Shown: positions 51,898 through 60,933, numbered from the stretch's first letter. The stretch is DNA of 64,000 nt from Flavobacterium fluviale (GCF_003312915.1 NZ_CP030261.1:4464001-4528000), one strand, 5' to 3'. Translations and numbers: made by a program. The notes: generated by a model from the sequence alone, not told the origin.

Positions 51898-53709
51898 TTA
51901 TTTTGGAATAAAACCAAATCTTCCAATCCCAACTTTTTTTGTAAATTTAATATGGTGTATTACTTTCAAAATATCAGATGGAGGTTCTTCATTTTCAAAA
52001 ATTATTACTTGTGGGCAAGAAGTTTTACTTGCACAATAACGATAAAAATCCATTGCTAAATCTTCAGTTATTCCTTCTCCATTTGAATCAGGCTTTTTAT
52101 ATGTAACCAATGGAGAATCAAAAATTGGAACCCCCATTTTATATTCTTTTTTTTCTAAGTACTCTGACAAAGCTAAAACAAATGTGGCATAAGTAATTGC
52201 TCTTTCTCCTTTACCAGACAGATTTCTATTTTTAGAACCAATAACAAAATCATTTGTTTTTTCGCTAAATGATATCGTGGAAATCTCTGAGTAATTACAC
52301 TCTTCTAAAATTTTATAGATGTTTTCTGAAATTGGATTCATTACCGCAGTAGACAAATCATCATAAACATTTTCCTCTTTATTCTCGAATGTATCTGATA
52401 TTTCAGATCTATATTGAGTAAATTTACCTATGCTTTCTTTTATAAAATTTTCCTCTAAAACTTTATCTCTTTTTTTGTATAAAAATTCTAGTTCTTTTTT
52501 TAAATCAACTAAAGATGAATTAATATTTTTTTCAATTAAAATTTCGACATTATCCAATAAATCCTTTTCGAAATATAAATTAGTTTGCAACTCATCCTTC
52601 TCTTTATTTAGCAATAATAAAGAGGATTTTAATTCATCTTGTAAAAAAATTATTTTTCCAATTTCCTTATCACATGATAAAATAGTTTTTGATATTTCAT
52701 CATTACTTGATAATGAATTAATTTCGTTATCACAATATGGACACGAATTTAGATTTTCACTATTCTCTAATAATAATGAGCCCGCTTCAATTGTTGATTT
52801 CAATCTTTTCGTATCACTTGAGTAGTATTCATTAAGTAACTCAGATCTTGAAAGAGTTTCTTGTAGCGTTTCTATCTTTTTTTCAAACTCAAAAATATTT
52901 TTGCTATACTCTTTCCTTTGATCGTCATAGATAGAAAATTGCTTCAATAATTTATCTTGTTCATTTTTTACAAATGAAATTGTCTTATCTAATGAATCCA
53001 ATTTAACGCCTACAGTTTTACCATTGGAAATATCAAATGTAAATTTTGCTATCAATTCATCTAATATTTCAACTTTTCCCTTTTTGAAATTAATTATTTT
53101 TTCATCTGGTTCAGTAATAATAGAAGAGTCATCTTTTCCTGTTACTAAAAATTTAACTACGTTTAATTCCTTTGTTTTTTGAAATCCACCTTGAGCAAAA
53201 ATTGGTGATTGAGTTTTAGTTATTTCAGTTTCTGATATTAAGCATAAATGACATAAATCCCTAAAAGATAATGAACTCTTAGTTCCTTTAGTTTTATTTT
53301 TTCGAATAGCTTTATTATCCAAATTACAAAGTCCTAAAAAAAAAGTTGAAATATTATTATCGTTCCCTTTTTTTAATTTTGTTAATAAGACTGTCGGTTG
53401 ACATTCATTAATTTTATCATAACTCTTTTGATATAAATTAAATTGTCCCCCACTTATAGAACGTTCTAATGTATAAGATTTCTTTTTTGCTTCTATTTCT
53501 AAATAAATACTATTATAATTTTTCGCTTCGGGTGGAACTCTTTCTAAAGTTTGCCCTCCTAACATATAGTTTAAGCAGTCAAAAATAAAAGATTTACCTG
53601 TACTAGTAGGGCCACTAATAACATTTAATCCTTTCTTAAATTCAATTTCAGCAGGCTTTAAATTACTTCCTGTCAGTATCAATTTACTAATTAAAAATCC
53701 TTCCTTCAT
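51898..53709 (-). CDS. ABC-3C ATPase component (Rad50/SMC-like)
   Basis: 603 residues. The Walker A motif VISGPTSTGKSFIFDCLNYM lies at ~residue 35. Two coiled-coil stretches flank a zinc-hook-like CPYCDNEI (~residue 325). The C-terminal head has an ABC signature LSGKGERAITYATFVLAL and a Walker B/D-loop VPIFDSPLVTY. The usual Walker B acid after the D is replaced by S, as in some SMC-like defence ATPases. It is the last gene of the operon, 1 base after the middle component. It probably senses DNA or phage activity and licenses the nuclease. Confidence 0.85.
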   Translation of the reverse strand: MKEGFLISKLILTGSNLKPAEIEFKKGLNVISGPTSTGKSFIFDCLNYMLGGQTLERVPPEAKNYNSIYLEIEAKKKSYTLERSISGGQFNLYQKSYDKINECQPTVLLTKLKKGNDNNISTFFLGLCNLDNKAIRKNKTKGTKSSLSFRDLCHLCLISETEITKTQSPIFAQGGFQKTKELNVVKFLVTGKDDSSIITEPDEKIINFKKGKVEILDELIAKFTFDISNGKTVGVKLDSLDKTISFVKNEQDKLLKQFSIYDDQRKEYSKNIFEFEKKIETLQETLSRSELLNEYYSSDTKRLKSTIEAGSLLLENSENLNSCPYCDNEINSLSSNDEISKTILSCDKEIGKIIFLQDELKSSLLLLNKEKDELQTNLYFEKDLLDNVEILIEKNINSSLVDLKKELEFLYKKRDKVLEENFIKESIGKFTQYRSEISDTFENKEENVYDDLSTAVMNPISENIYKILEECNYSEISTISFSEKTNDFVIGSKNRNLSGKGERAITYATFVLALSEYLEKKEYKMGVPIFDSPLVTYKKPDSNGEGITEDLAMDFYRYCASKTSCPQVIIFENEEPPSDILKVIHHIKFTKKVGIGRFGFIPK

Positions 53710-53710
53710 T

Positions 53711-54181
53711 TTAAATAATATCTAAATTAGAATTTCCATTTTTAATAAAATCCATCATAATTTCTTTCAGTGTCTTAGAATTTAAATTTTCTAAATATTC
53801 ATTAACCCATATCGATCTTGTCTGAAGGTTTAATAAATACTCTTCACTTAGAGTATCTAAAAAAGTAGTAGATTGATCAGATGCAATATACTCTATTCCT
53901 TGATCTGTATATAGTTTTTCAATTAGTCCTTTTTCAATAAATAAATCAATACTTGAAAGAATCATTTCTCTTCGAATTAGCAATTCTCCTTTTCTATTTT
54001 GAACCGAGGGATGAAGACTTATCATTTTAAAATCAAAATCCCCACTATGAACGGTTAAGTAATCGAGATAGACTATTGATTGTAAATCATATGACTTTGG
54101 ATAAGTAGCATTTAAAACAGATAAAATTCTTAACCCTGTTTCTATTTTGTTGTTAAAAGGATGTATTATGTAATTATTCAT
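53711..54181 (-). CDS. ABC-3C middle component
   Basis: 156 residues. GLRILSVLNATYPKSYDLQS, IVYLDYLTVHSGDF, SLHPSVQNRKGELLIRREMI and a winged-helix-like LSSIDLFIEKGLIEKLYTDQ match the small middle component of ABC three-component systems. It overlaps the effector gene by 8 bases and abuts the ATPase gene, an arrangement typical of these operons. It probably bridges ATPase and effector. Confidence 0.82.
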   Translation of the reverse strand: MNNYIIHPFNNKIETGLRILSVLNATYPKSYDLQSIVYLDYLTVHSGDFDFKMISLHPSVQNRKGELLIRREMILSSIDLFIEKGLIEKLYTDQGIEYIASDQSTTFLDTLSEEYLLNLQTRSIWVNEYLENLNSKTLKEIMMDFIKNGNSNLDII

Positions 54182-55226
54182 TTTCCCAATTTATTTTTCC
54201 CATATTGGAAAGTTGATGACAAATACCTATTCTATCTTGCGGTTTACTTACGTCCTTTAAAGGATTTGATGTTATTTGAATTTGTTGAGCTTTATCTTCA
54301 CTCATTTTGACCTTCTCATAACTATCAACATGGTTAGTCAATAGTGTATTCGCAATTCCACTAAATATTTCTTCTTGAAAATCCTCATACGTATTTATTG
54401 GAAGACTATCTCTATACAATACTCGAAGTTGCTCTGCAAAATGAAAACCTTCTCTGGCTTTTTTAAAATGAATTAGGTAACTTTTATCTATGTCACTCGT
54501 TTTTATAAATTTGCATTTACCTGTAGAATTATATGCATTTAAGAGGTTATTCACATACACAAGTTCATGACTTTGAACATTAATAGGAATATCTTTTTCA
54601 GTAACTTTTGGTCTATCGGGTAAGCTCCCTCCAAAACGTGCTAAATGATTTGAATGATTGACGTGTTCTTTTAAGACATCTTTTCTTTGGACTTTACCGA
54701 AAATTGAAAAATCAAATTTTTCAAAATATTCTAGTAGTTTTTCTTCTAACAAAATAGTTTTGTTTGTAATTTGGTTTGCACAATGTTTTTCCCAATTTTC
54801 TTTGATTTCTGATTTTAGTTTTTCGGGATTAATAAGTAATTTAGATAGTTTTGTTCCACAATCTTGTGGCGCAACAAAATAATATTTTTGAGGAACTGGG
54901 TATTCTTTAATAAATGAGTAGTAAATAATTTTAGCAAATTCGCAATATACATTTGAAGGTGTTATAGGTGCCTTATAATGCTTACACTGATAACAATCCC
55001 AACGATAGTCTAAATTTCCAACAGGATTATCTATATAAGCAACAACATCTCTTCCCATATCTCCAGCACCTCCAAATTTTTCAATTGAGTGATACACAGA
55101 TTTTTTTAAATCTAACCATTCTTCAATAAATTCTTCCCATTCATCTGGATAAAAGCTTTCAATACGCTTAATAGGAATAATATGTTGCCCATAAATTATT
55201 CTACTTGAAGAAGTATATTTAATCAT
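54174..55226 (-). CDS. ABC-3C effector with PD-(D/E)xK nuclease-like N terminus
   Basis: 350 residues. The N-terminal domain has KFGGAGDMGRDVVAYI then DYRWDCYQCKHYKAP, the D-xn-QCK pattern of Mrr-like restriction endonucleases (catalytic D, then Q-x-K). The C-terminal ~180 residues (VQSHELVYVNNLLNAYNSTG, HFKKAREGFHFAEQLRVLYR, RIGICHQLSNMGKINWE) fit the dedicated ABC-3C C-terminal domain. It is the first gene of the operon. It probably cleaves DNA on activation by the ATPase pair. Confidence 0.82.
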   Translation of the reverse strand: MIKYTSSSRIIYGQHIIPIKRIESFYPDEWEEFIEEWLDLKKSVYHSIEKFGGAGDMGRDVVAYIDNPVGNLDYRWDCYQCKHYKAPITPSNVYCEFAKIIYYSFIKEYPVPQKYYFVAPQDCGTKLSKLLINPEKLKSEIKENWEKHCANQITNKTILLEEKLLEYFEKFDFSIFGKVQRKDVLKEHVNHSNHLARFGGSLPDRPKVTEKDIPINVQSHELVYVNNLLNAYNSTGKCKFIKTSDIDKSYLIHFKKAREGFHFAEQLRVLYRDSLPINTYEDFQEEIFSGIANTLLTNHVDSYEKVKMSEDKAQQIQITSNPLKDVSKPQDRIGICHQLSNMGKINWENE

Positions 55227-55442
55227 AATTTTGTAACTGGTTTTATCTAGATCATAAATCTTCTATTGCATCCAAATTTATATTCTACAAATAATTAAAT
55301 TATTTTATCTAAGAAATTTCAAATCTAATTACTTATTTTTTAGTTATTTTACGGATAACCGTATTCTTATTTTTTTATTTCTCAAAAGTAAAAATTAACT
55401 TATATTTTGGTACAGGTATTTATACCTGTTAGGAAAACAAAC
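55227..55442. other. AT-rich region upstream of the ABC-3C operon
   Basis: Contains two palindromic elements: ACGGATAACCGT (55351-55362, near-perfect) and the 18-bp ACAGGTATTTATACCTGT (55412-55429). No T run makes the second a convincing terminator. Either may regulate the operon. Confidence 0.5.
55412..55429. promoter_or_regulatory. Perfect palindrome ACAGGTAT-TT-ATACCTGT
   Basis: Eight-bp arms are fully complementary around TT, between the end of tatD and the ABC-3C operon start (183 bases away). Candidate repressor operator; a hairpin role downstream of tatD is the alternative. Confidence 0.4.
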
Positions 55443-56243
55443 TTAAATCCCAAAAAAGCTTTTAGCATTCCTCGTCGTTTCCTCCGCAACTTTATCCAAA
55501 GCAATTCCTTTAAACTGTGCAATTGTTCCGGCAACATACGGCAGAAAAGCAGGTTCGCAACGGCGTTCGTGGTATTTCTTTAAAAGGCTGTTCGGGACAT
55601 TTTTAGGAAGCATAAACGGCGCATCGGTTTCGATCATCATTCGGTCGAGCGGTACGTACTGAATGACTTCTTTTAAATGGCTGAAACGTTTGGCATCTGA
55701 AATCGCTCCCGTAAAACCGAGATAAAATCCGTTATCGAGATAGGTTTTGGCTTCCTGCAACTTTCCTGTAAAACAATGCACAACGGCTATTGGCAATTGC
55801 GGTAAATAGTCTTTGGTGATATTCATAAAGCTGTCAAAAGCGGCTCTTTCGTGCAAAAACAAAGGTTTCTGTACTTCGATCGCCAATTCTAATTGGGCTT
55901 TATAACATTCTTCCTGTTTCTTTCTGGGCGAAAAGTCACGATCAAAATCGAGTCCGCATTCCCCAACCGAAATGACTTGTTTCTGTTTTAATAAATTCCG
56001 CAGTCGTGAAATGCTTTTTTCATCAAAACTCTTCGCATCATGCGGGTGAATTCCGGCCGTCGAATATAATATTCCCGGATATTGTTTTGCGATTTCTAAT
56101 GAAGCTTCGCTGTTTCGTACTCTTGTGCCCGTGAGTATCATCTGCGATACGTCGGCGTCGAGCGCGTCTTGTACGACATCGTCTATGTCGTTTTGGAATT
56201 GTTTATTGGTCAAATTAATTCCGATATCTATGTATGTTTTCAT
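55443..56243 (-). CDS. TatD-family metal-dependent hydrolase
   Basis: 266 residues. YIDIGINLT, TAGIHPHDAKSF, ISVGECGLDFDRDFSPRKKQ, PLFLHERAAFDSF, VVHCFTGKLQ and MIETDAPFMLP supply the TIM-barrel metal ligands of TatD. Family members are Mg2+-dependent 3'-5' nucleases acting on DNA or RNA. It lies two kilobases downstream of rtcB on the same strand, separated by a repeat-filled gap. Confidence 0.93.
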   Translation of the reverse strand: MKTYIDIGINLTNKQFQNDIDDVVQDALDADVSQMILTGTRVRNSEASLEIAKQYPGILYSTAGIHPHDAKSFDEKSISRLRNLLKQKQVISVGECGLDFDRDFSPRKKQEECYKAQLELAIEVQKPLFLHERAAFDSFMNITKDYLPQLPIAVVHCFTGKLQEAKTYLDNGFYLGFTGAISDAKRFSHLKEVIQYVPLDRMMIETDAPFMLPKNVPNSLLKKYHERRCEPAFLPYVAGTIAQFKGIALDKVAEETTRNAKSFFGI

Positions 56244-56619
56244 TTCTTTTTTGTTTTTGCCACGAAGGCGCTAAGGCACAAAGTTTTCTATTCTTTGGTG
56301 TGGTTAGTATTATTTTTTAAGCGTAATATTTGTCATTTCGACGAAGGAGAAATCTCCACAAGTAGCTCCGCAACGTGAGTCCTATCTTTGTAGAGTTTCT
56401 CGTGGAGATTTCTCCTCCGTCGAAATGACATACGGTGAGGAAAAACCTTTGCGAACCTTGCGTATCCCGAGGCTTCGGGATTGCGTCCTTTTCGGTTAAC
56501 ATCAGTACAAAGTGTTAGACCCACTGCAGTGCGCCTCTACGCTGAAAACTGCGACTGCGACTGAACATTAGAAATGAGCCTCTATACTCAAAACCGCGAC
56601 CGCGACTGAAAACTAAAAA
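56244..56619. other. Repeat-filled gap between rtcB and tatD
   Basis: About 375 bp. It holds GCCACGAAGGCGCTAAGGCA, the 100-bp hairpin repeat at 56331, CACTGCAGTGCGCCTCTACG (56522-56541), and two ACTGCGACTGCGACTGA-type units (56549-56610). There are no gene signals. Confidence 0.65.
56331..56430. repeat. 100-bp hairpin repeat, copy 1
   Basis: Arms TGTCATTTCGACGAAGGAGA and TCTCCTCCGTCGAAATGACA pair nearly perfectly; the interior has CCGCAACGTGAGTCC and ATCTTTG. The second copy at 58217 has the same length and interior, so the two flank rtcB. Confidence 0.85.
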
Positions 56620-58041
56620 TCAATCCTCTCGGCTTCCGTCATCAGCCATTCTCACCAACTTCGGTGTAAACTTCGCAACCACATCAACCAAATCTTGTTG
56701 TGCTTCCATCACTTGGTTGATATCTTTATACGCCATTGGCGCTTCGTCCAGACCTGCACCGATAAGCGTCACGCCATGATCTTGCAGGATGGATTTCATC
56801 TCCGTTTTGGTAATGTTTTTTATGGCTTGGGTTCTGCTCATTTGTCGTCCTGCTCCGTGTGAAGCCGAATTAATGGCGTTCTCCTCGCCTTTTCCTCTCA
56901 CCAAAAATCCTGGCGCAGTCATACTTCCCGGAATGATTCCCATAACGCCTTTTCCGGCTGGAGTTGCTCCTTTTCTATGCACGATCACTTCTTCGCCGTT
57001 CCAGATTTCTTTCCACGCAAAATTATGGTGGTTTTCGACTTTGGCTAAAATTGTCGCACCCAAAGCGCGTTCCATTTTGTTATGAATAATCTCGTGACAA
57101 GCCGAAGCGTAATCGCCCGCCAAATTCATCGCCATCCAGTATTCCTGACCCAATTGTGAGTTCATATCCAGATACGCTAAGTTTTTGGCCACTTCTGGAA
57201 GTTTACATTCCTCTTTGGCGATTTTTGTATAATGTCCTGCGATTGTGGCACCCATTCCGCGTGAACCAGAATGCGTTAACAAAGCGACATATTTTCCTTT
57301 TGGGATATTCAAAACCGCATCGTCTTTAGAAAATTCCATGATTCCAAATTCCACAAAGTGATTTCCACCACCTGAAGAACCTAATTGTGACCAGGCTTTA
57401 TCCTTCAAATTCTTCACAAACGGATTCATATTGAAAGTCTCGTTCTCCAAAACCGCATGATCTGATTTGTACTGACCGTGAAATCCGTGACCCGCTCCAA
57501 AAATCGAATTGGCTATTAATTCTCTTTTGAATTTGGCTTCGTTTTCAAAGTAAAAAGCTTCAGGAATATCATAAACCGACAACGCCATTCTACACCCAAT
57601 ATCAACTCCAACACCATACGGAATAATGGCATTTTTTGTGGCTAGAACTCCGCCAATCGGCAGTCCGTAACCTTGGTGCGCGTCTGGCATTAAAGCTCCC
57701 GCAACTGTCACTGGCAATTTCATCGCAACTTCCATTTGTTTTCTGGCTCCGTCTTCGATATGATCTAATCCATACGCCGAATACGCATTCGGATTCTGAT
57801 TTAAAGCGATAAAATCTTCTGGTTTTTCATTTGATTTTTCGATTAAAGCGACAGCCAATTTGCTGAAGATTTTATCGTCTATATAATTCTCCGGAGTTTC
57901 TAAGACGTTTTTGAAATTGGCAATCATTTCGTCTCTTGTGAATCCGTTTCTTTTGCTGTTTATTTTTAAGGCAATCCCAATTATTTTTCCTTCTGGAAAT
58001 CCTAATTCTAGTATATCTGTACCGTTTATTTGTGTTTTCAT
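56620..58041 (-). CDS. rtcB: RtcB-family RNA ligase
   Basis: 473 residues from the ATG at 58041; a TTG 7 codons upstream is rejected. PDAHQGYGLPIGGVLATKNA, IIPYGVGVDIGCRMALSVYD, SSGGGNHFVEFG, LTHSGSRGMGATIAGHYTKI and SASHGAGRQMSRTQA (guanylylated His395) are present, giving the Mn2+ and GTP sites. RtcB joins 2',3'-cyclic-phosphate or 3'-phosphate RNA ends to 5'-OH ends, repairing tRNA cut by toxins. Its promoter shares a 22-bp element with the tRNA-like/TerD unit upstream. No archease or RtcA gene is in view. Confidence 0.95.
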   Translation of the reverse strand: MKTQINGTDILELGFPEGKIIGIALKINSKRNGFTRDEMIANFKNVLETPENYIDDKIFSKLAVALIEKSNEKPEDFIALNQNPNAYSAYGLDHIEDGARKQMEVAMKLPVTVAGALMPDAHQGYGLPIGGVLATKNAIIPYGVGVDIGCRMALSVYDIPEAFYFENEAKFKRELIANSIFGAGHGFHGQYKSDHAVLENETFNMNPFVKNLKDKAWSQLGSSGGGNHFVEFGIMEFSKDDAVLNIPKGKYVALLTHSGSRGMGATIAGHYTKIAKEECKLPEVAKNLAYLDMNSQLGQEYWMAMNLAGDYASACHEIIHNKMERALGATILAKVENHHNFAWKEIWNGEEVIVHRKGATPAGKGVMGIIPGSMTAPGFLVRGKGEENAINSASHGAGRQMSRTQAIKNITKTEMKSILQDHGVTLIGAGLDEAPMAYKDINQVMEAQQDLVDVVAKFTPKLVRMADDGSRED

Positions 58042-58083
58042 TGTTTCTTTTTTAAGGGACAAAGGTCCAAAGGTTCATAGGTG

Positions 58084-58120
58084 CAAAGGTTTTATATAAG
58101 TGCGCAGTTATTTTGCGTAG
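58084..58120 (-). promoter_or_regulatory. rtcB operator-promoter (copy R)
   Basis: Quasi-palindrome AGTGCGCAGTTATTTTGCGT (58099-58118) plus AG, identical over 22 bp to copy B at 61191. Eleven bases then separate it from a TTTG core (minus, 58087-58084). The expected start site lies ~37 bases before the rtcB ATG. Confidence 0.7.
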
Positions 58121-58216
58121 GTTTTTTTTTAAGGGACAAAGTTGCAAAGGGACAAAGGAACAAAGGTTTTGTTAGCCACAGATTAAAGGATTAAAATGAT
58201 TTTTTTTGTCATTTTT

Positions 58217-58316
58217 TGTCATTTCGACGAAGGAGAAATCTTCGCAAGCAACTCCGCAACGTGAGTCCAATCTTTGTCGAGCTTCTTGTGTAGATTTCTC
58301 CTTCGTCGAAATGACA
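58217..58316. repeat. 100-bp hairpin repeat, copy 2
   Basis: Same ends (TGTCATTTCGACGAAGGAGA and CTCCTTCGTCGAAATGACA), same length and same interior CTCCGCAACGTGAGTCCAAT as copy 1. Confidence 0.85.
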
Positions 58317-58444
58317 AATATTGCTCAGAAAAATCTTTGCGACTTTGCGACTCTGCGAGATTAAATTTACCAAACTTTGCGGAGACGCACAGCAGTGCGC
58401 CTCTACAAAAACCTTTGATCCTTTGCCTCTCTGAACCTTTGCAC

Positions 58445-60685
58445 CTAATCCACTAATAATTGCGTAACAACCGCTGGATTCATCGCCCATTGCGCCGTAT
58501 ACACCTCATCGGCATTTTGATCTTCGGTGATTGTTAAGCCTTGAGCTTCAGCTTTAAGCTGCAACAAACTACCAATATTCAATTTGCTGTTTAGTTTTGC
58601 TAACAACGCCTGAACGCCTTTGAAATCCAAACCGCCTACAACCTGACCTCCGAAAGTCATCTCTAACCAAACGATTTCTCTTTTGGCTACATCCAACACT
58701 CCAAAAACCAAACCTTTGGCAACATTCTGAGTCACACGAACCTGATGATCTACACACGACGGATCGTATGCAACTCCTGTTTTTTCCGAAATTTTCATCG
58801 GGTGTTTACTGTTCATCCAACCAACAATTAAATTTGGCGTAATACTTCCGTTGCTGTACGCATTACAGGTAAAAGTTACAAATTTTGCTTCGGCTTTCGC
58901 CAATTCGTCAATGTTGATGTTGATATATTCGGCCGTTCCAATTTTATTCGGAATACTTCTGATATCACCACTATGCTGACAACCAGTTGTAGTCAATCGG
59001 CTGAAAGAACAAATATCGGCTTTATCTTCATAAGCGATATGACAGCTCAAATCCATATCTAAATGCTGTGCTGGCAAATCTTTACCCCATTGCATAAACA
59101 ATCGCACTTCGTTTCCTTCAACCGGGAAACGTGTTCCCATTAAAGCAACCGGCAAATCCTGAACCGTTTCGCTTCGATCTCCTATAGAAACCGGAATATT
59201 AAACAACTGCGGATCGATATACATTGTTTTGTTGGTGTTCGCAATTTTTGCAAATCGTTTTTTCATGGCCAAAAGACACAATTCTTCAATTTCATTTTTC
59301 ATCGCTTCCAACTGCACATCATCATACAATTTCAATAAACCGTTTGGTTCAATTCTTTTGTTTGTTCCGCCCAAAGGTTTCACACTTCGCTGAATGTTTT
59401 TATCAAAATAATTTTGAGCATACATATTTAAAGTAAACACCAATCGAGCCGGAACTTTATTGATGATTTCTTCAAAATGTGCAATTGTTTCTTCTGCTCC
59501 AAACCATAACATATTCGAAAATAACGAACGTGCAAACAATCCCGGACGCTGTTTTAATAAGGCAAATGTTTTATCGGCATCAAATTTCAATCTTGACGAA
59601 TCTACTTTGCTTTGCCAAACATCATACACTTGATTGTAGAACACATCCATTAAAAAGTTCAATTTCTCAAACCCTTTTCTTTTGCTGTATTCTGCCAAAC
59701 GAAGCGCTCGGATAAAGCGAACCCACATTCCTCTTTTTGGATGCATGATTTCGCACATGGCTTCAACGTCCATGTTCATATTGTTTAACCAATTTGCCAC
59801 CATCAAACATTCTTTTCTAGAATATTTAAGTTTCAAATCTTTTGCAGATGCAATTCTTGCCTGCACACTTGTATCTAATGCATAATGAAAATGCTGATTG
59901 TTTTTAGACGCTCTTTTGATGATTGTTTTTGGTTCGATAATCTGTAATAGTCCTGTGTTTTTATACCACAAATAACGCAAGATATCTGTTGGTGTTTTCA
60001 AAAATTGAGAAGCCAGATCTTCATTATCGTTTTCAATCAAAAGATCGATTACCAGCATTAAAGTTTCCTTCATTGCAACATCAACTTTTGGCAAAGGCAA
60101 ATTTTGCATCGCCATTTTTAAACTATCTACCTGAGTAGCGTCCAAAGCCGTTTTAGATTGCAATAATGATATATAGAAATCATTTAAATCTTTTTCTGTC
60201 CACAATTCAAGTACTTTCAATTTGCTTCCCTGACCGAAATTTTCGATTTTTCCAAATTCAAACGGAGTTCCGCAGAACGGACACCCGTTGTATCTTTCTA
60301 ATGGAAAAGTATTATCTGGGATAATATGACCGCATTGTAAAGTTGTTCCGTTTTTCACACCTAAAACATTCCAGAAATAAGTTAGAATATGATCTACAAT
60401 AGATTCTCCCGTTGGGATATTCCATTCTTTCACTAAAGGCGTCCAGTTTTTATCTGTTCCTAAAACTTCTCTCAGCACTTCTAAAACCTCGATTTTATAA
60501 TTTGGGTTTACGTTGTTTAAAGCGTGCGATAACGTTTCAGAAAATGTAAATCCAAGTTTTGAAACATTGGCTAATAAAACTGATGTTGTTCCTGATAAAT
60601 TTTTAACATCATTCGTAATCATTTGTGATGGAATGAAAATCGCATTTTGACGTAAACTGATTTTTAATAATTCTCTTGTTTTCAT
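58445..60685 (-). CDS. RING-like zinc-finger / TerD-domain protein (MXAN_6230/SCO0854-like)
   Basis: 746 residues, cytosolic. A zinc finger (C118-x-H120 in LQCGHIIPD and C135-P-F-C138) resembles a RING-type knuckle. Residues ~150-480 are helical, HEAT-like (LLIENDNEDLASQFLKTPTD, ALRLAEYSKRKGFEKLNFLM). Residues ~510-690 form a TerD-like domain: HLDMDLSCHIAYEDKADICS, QHSGD (H571) and AEYININIDELAKAEAKFVT. TerD domains bind Ca2+ in stress responses. No vWA or TROVE signature is present. It heads a transcript whose ~480-nt leader carries the tRNA-like element and five motif copies; rtcB follows downstream. Confidence 0.8.
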   Translation of the reverse strand: MKTRELLKISLRQNAIFIPSQMITNDVKNLSGTTSVLLANVSKLGFTFSETLSHALNNVNPNYKIEVLEVLREVLGTDKNWTPLVKEWNIPTGESIVDHILTYFWNVLGVKNGTTLQCGHIIPDNTFPLERYNGCPFCGTPFEFGKIENFGQGSKLKVLELWTEKDLNDFYISLLQSKTALDATQVDSLKMAMQNLPLPKVDVAMKETLMLVIDLLIENDNEDLASQFLKTPTDILRYLWYKNTGLLQIIEPKTIIKRASKNNQHFHYALDTSVQARIASAKDLKLKYSRKECLMVANWLNNMNMDVEAMCEIMHPKRGMWVRFIRALRLAEYSKRKGFEKLNFLMDVFYNQVYDVWQSKVDSSRLKFDADKTFALLKQRPGLFARSLFSNMLWFGAEETIAHFEEIINKVPARLVFTLNMYAQNYFDKNIQRSVKPLGGTNKRIEPNGLLKLYDDVQLEAMKNEIEELCLLAMKKRFAKIANTNKTMYIDPQLFNIPVSIGDRSETVQDLPVALMGTRFPVEGNEVRLFMQWGKDLPAQHLDMDLSCHIAYEDKADICSFSRLTTTGCQHSGDIRSIPNKIGTAEYININIDELAKAEAKFVTFTCNAYSNGSITPNLIVGWMNSKHPMKISEKTGVAYDPSCVDHQVRVTQNVAKGLVFGVLDVAKREIVWLEMTFGGQVVGGLDFKGVQALLAKLNSKLNIGSLLQLKAEAQGLTITEDQNADEVYTAQWAMNPAVVTQLLVD

Positions 60686-60872
60686 TTTTTTTTAATTTTT
60701 AAAATTTAGATAATGGTGTTTCTGAGTTCTACCTAAAAGATTTTGAAGTAAGAAACACTTGACCTGAAATTGGAGTGTAATGGATTAACTAACAAATTAT
60801 CGGATTGGAAGAAGTAAGTTAATCTTGACCCTCTATTTTTATTAATGATAATCTTAAAACTTAATAACCAGC

Positions 60873-60905
60873 AACTTCCTTTCGGAAGTTAGGATTCGAA
60901 CCTAA
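60873..60905 (-). ncRNA. Partial tRNA-like element: T arm plus stable hairpin
   Basis: Minus strand: TTAGG-TTCGAAT-CCTAA is a perfect T arm (60905-60889), followed directly by AACTTCC-GAAA-GGAAGTT, a 7-bp hairpin with a GAAA tetraloop. The motif copy at 60925-60906 abuts it. No D arm or acceptor stem is found, so it is a fragment or a distinct fold. Confidence 0.55.
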
Positions 60906-60933
60906 AAAGTAAGTTTTAATTGACCATTAGTTG

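Larger units (their letters stand above)
58042..58444. other. rtcB upstream region with repeats
   Basis: About 400 bp between rtcB and the TerD gene. It holds AAGGGACAAAGG-type units (58055-58170), the rtcB operator-promoter (58084-58120), a short CCACAGATTAAAG (58176-58188), the 100-bp hairpin repeat (58217-58316) and GGAGACGCACAGCAGTGCGC (58380-58399). No ORF of note. Confidence 0.7.

Noticed and set aside
57911..58099. Plus-strand ORF over the rtcB start
   Set aside because: Antisense shadow of rtcB; it covers the mapped operator region and shows no family.
58445..60685. Identity as a TROVE/Ro60 protein because it sits next to rtcB
   Set aside because: No vWA motif (DxSxS with MIDAS pattern) or TROVE HEAT signature is seen; a RING-like zinc finger and a TerD-type DMDLS...HSGD domain are present instead.
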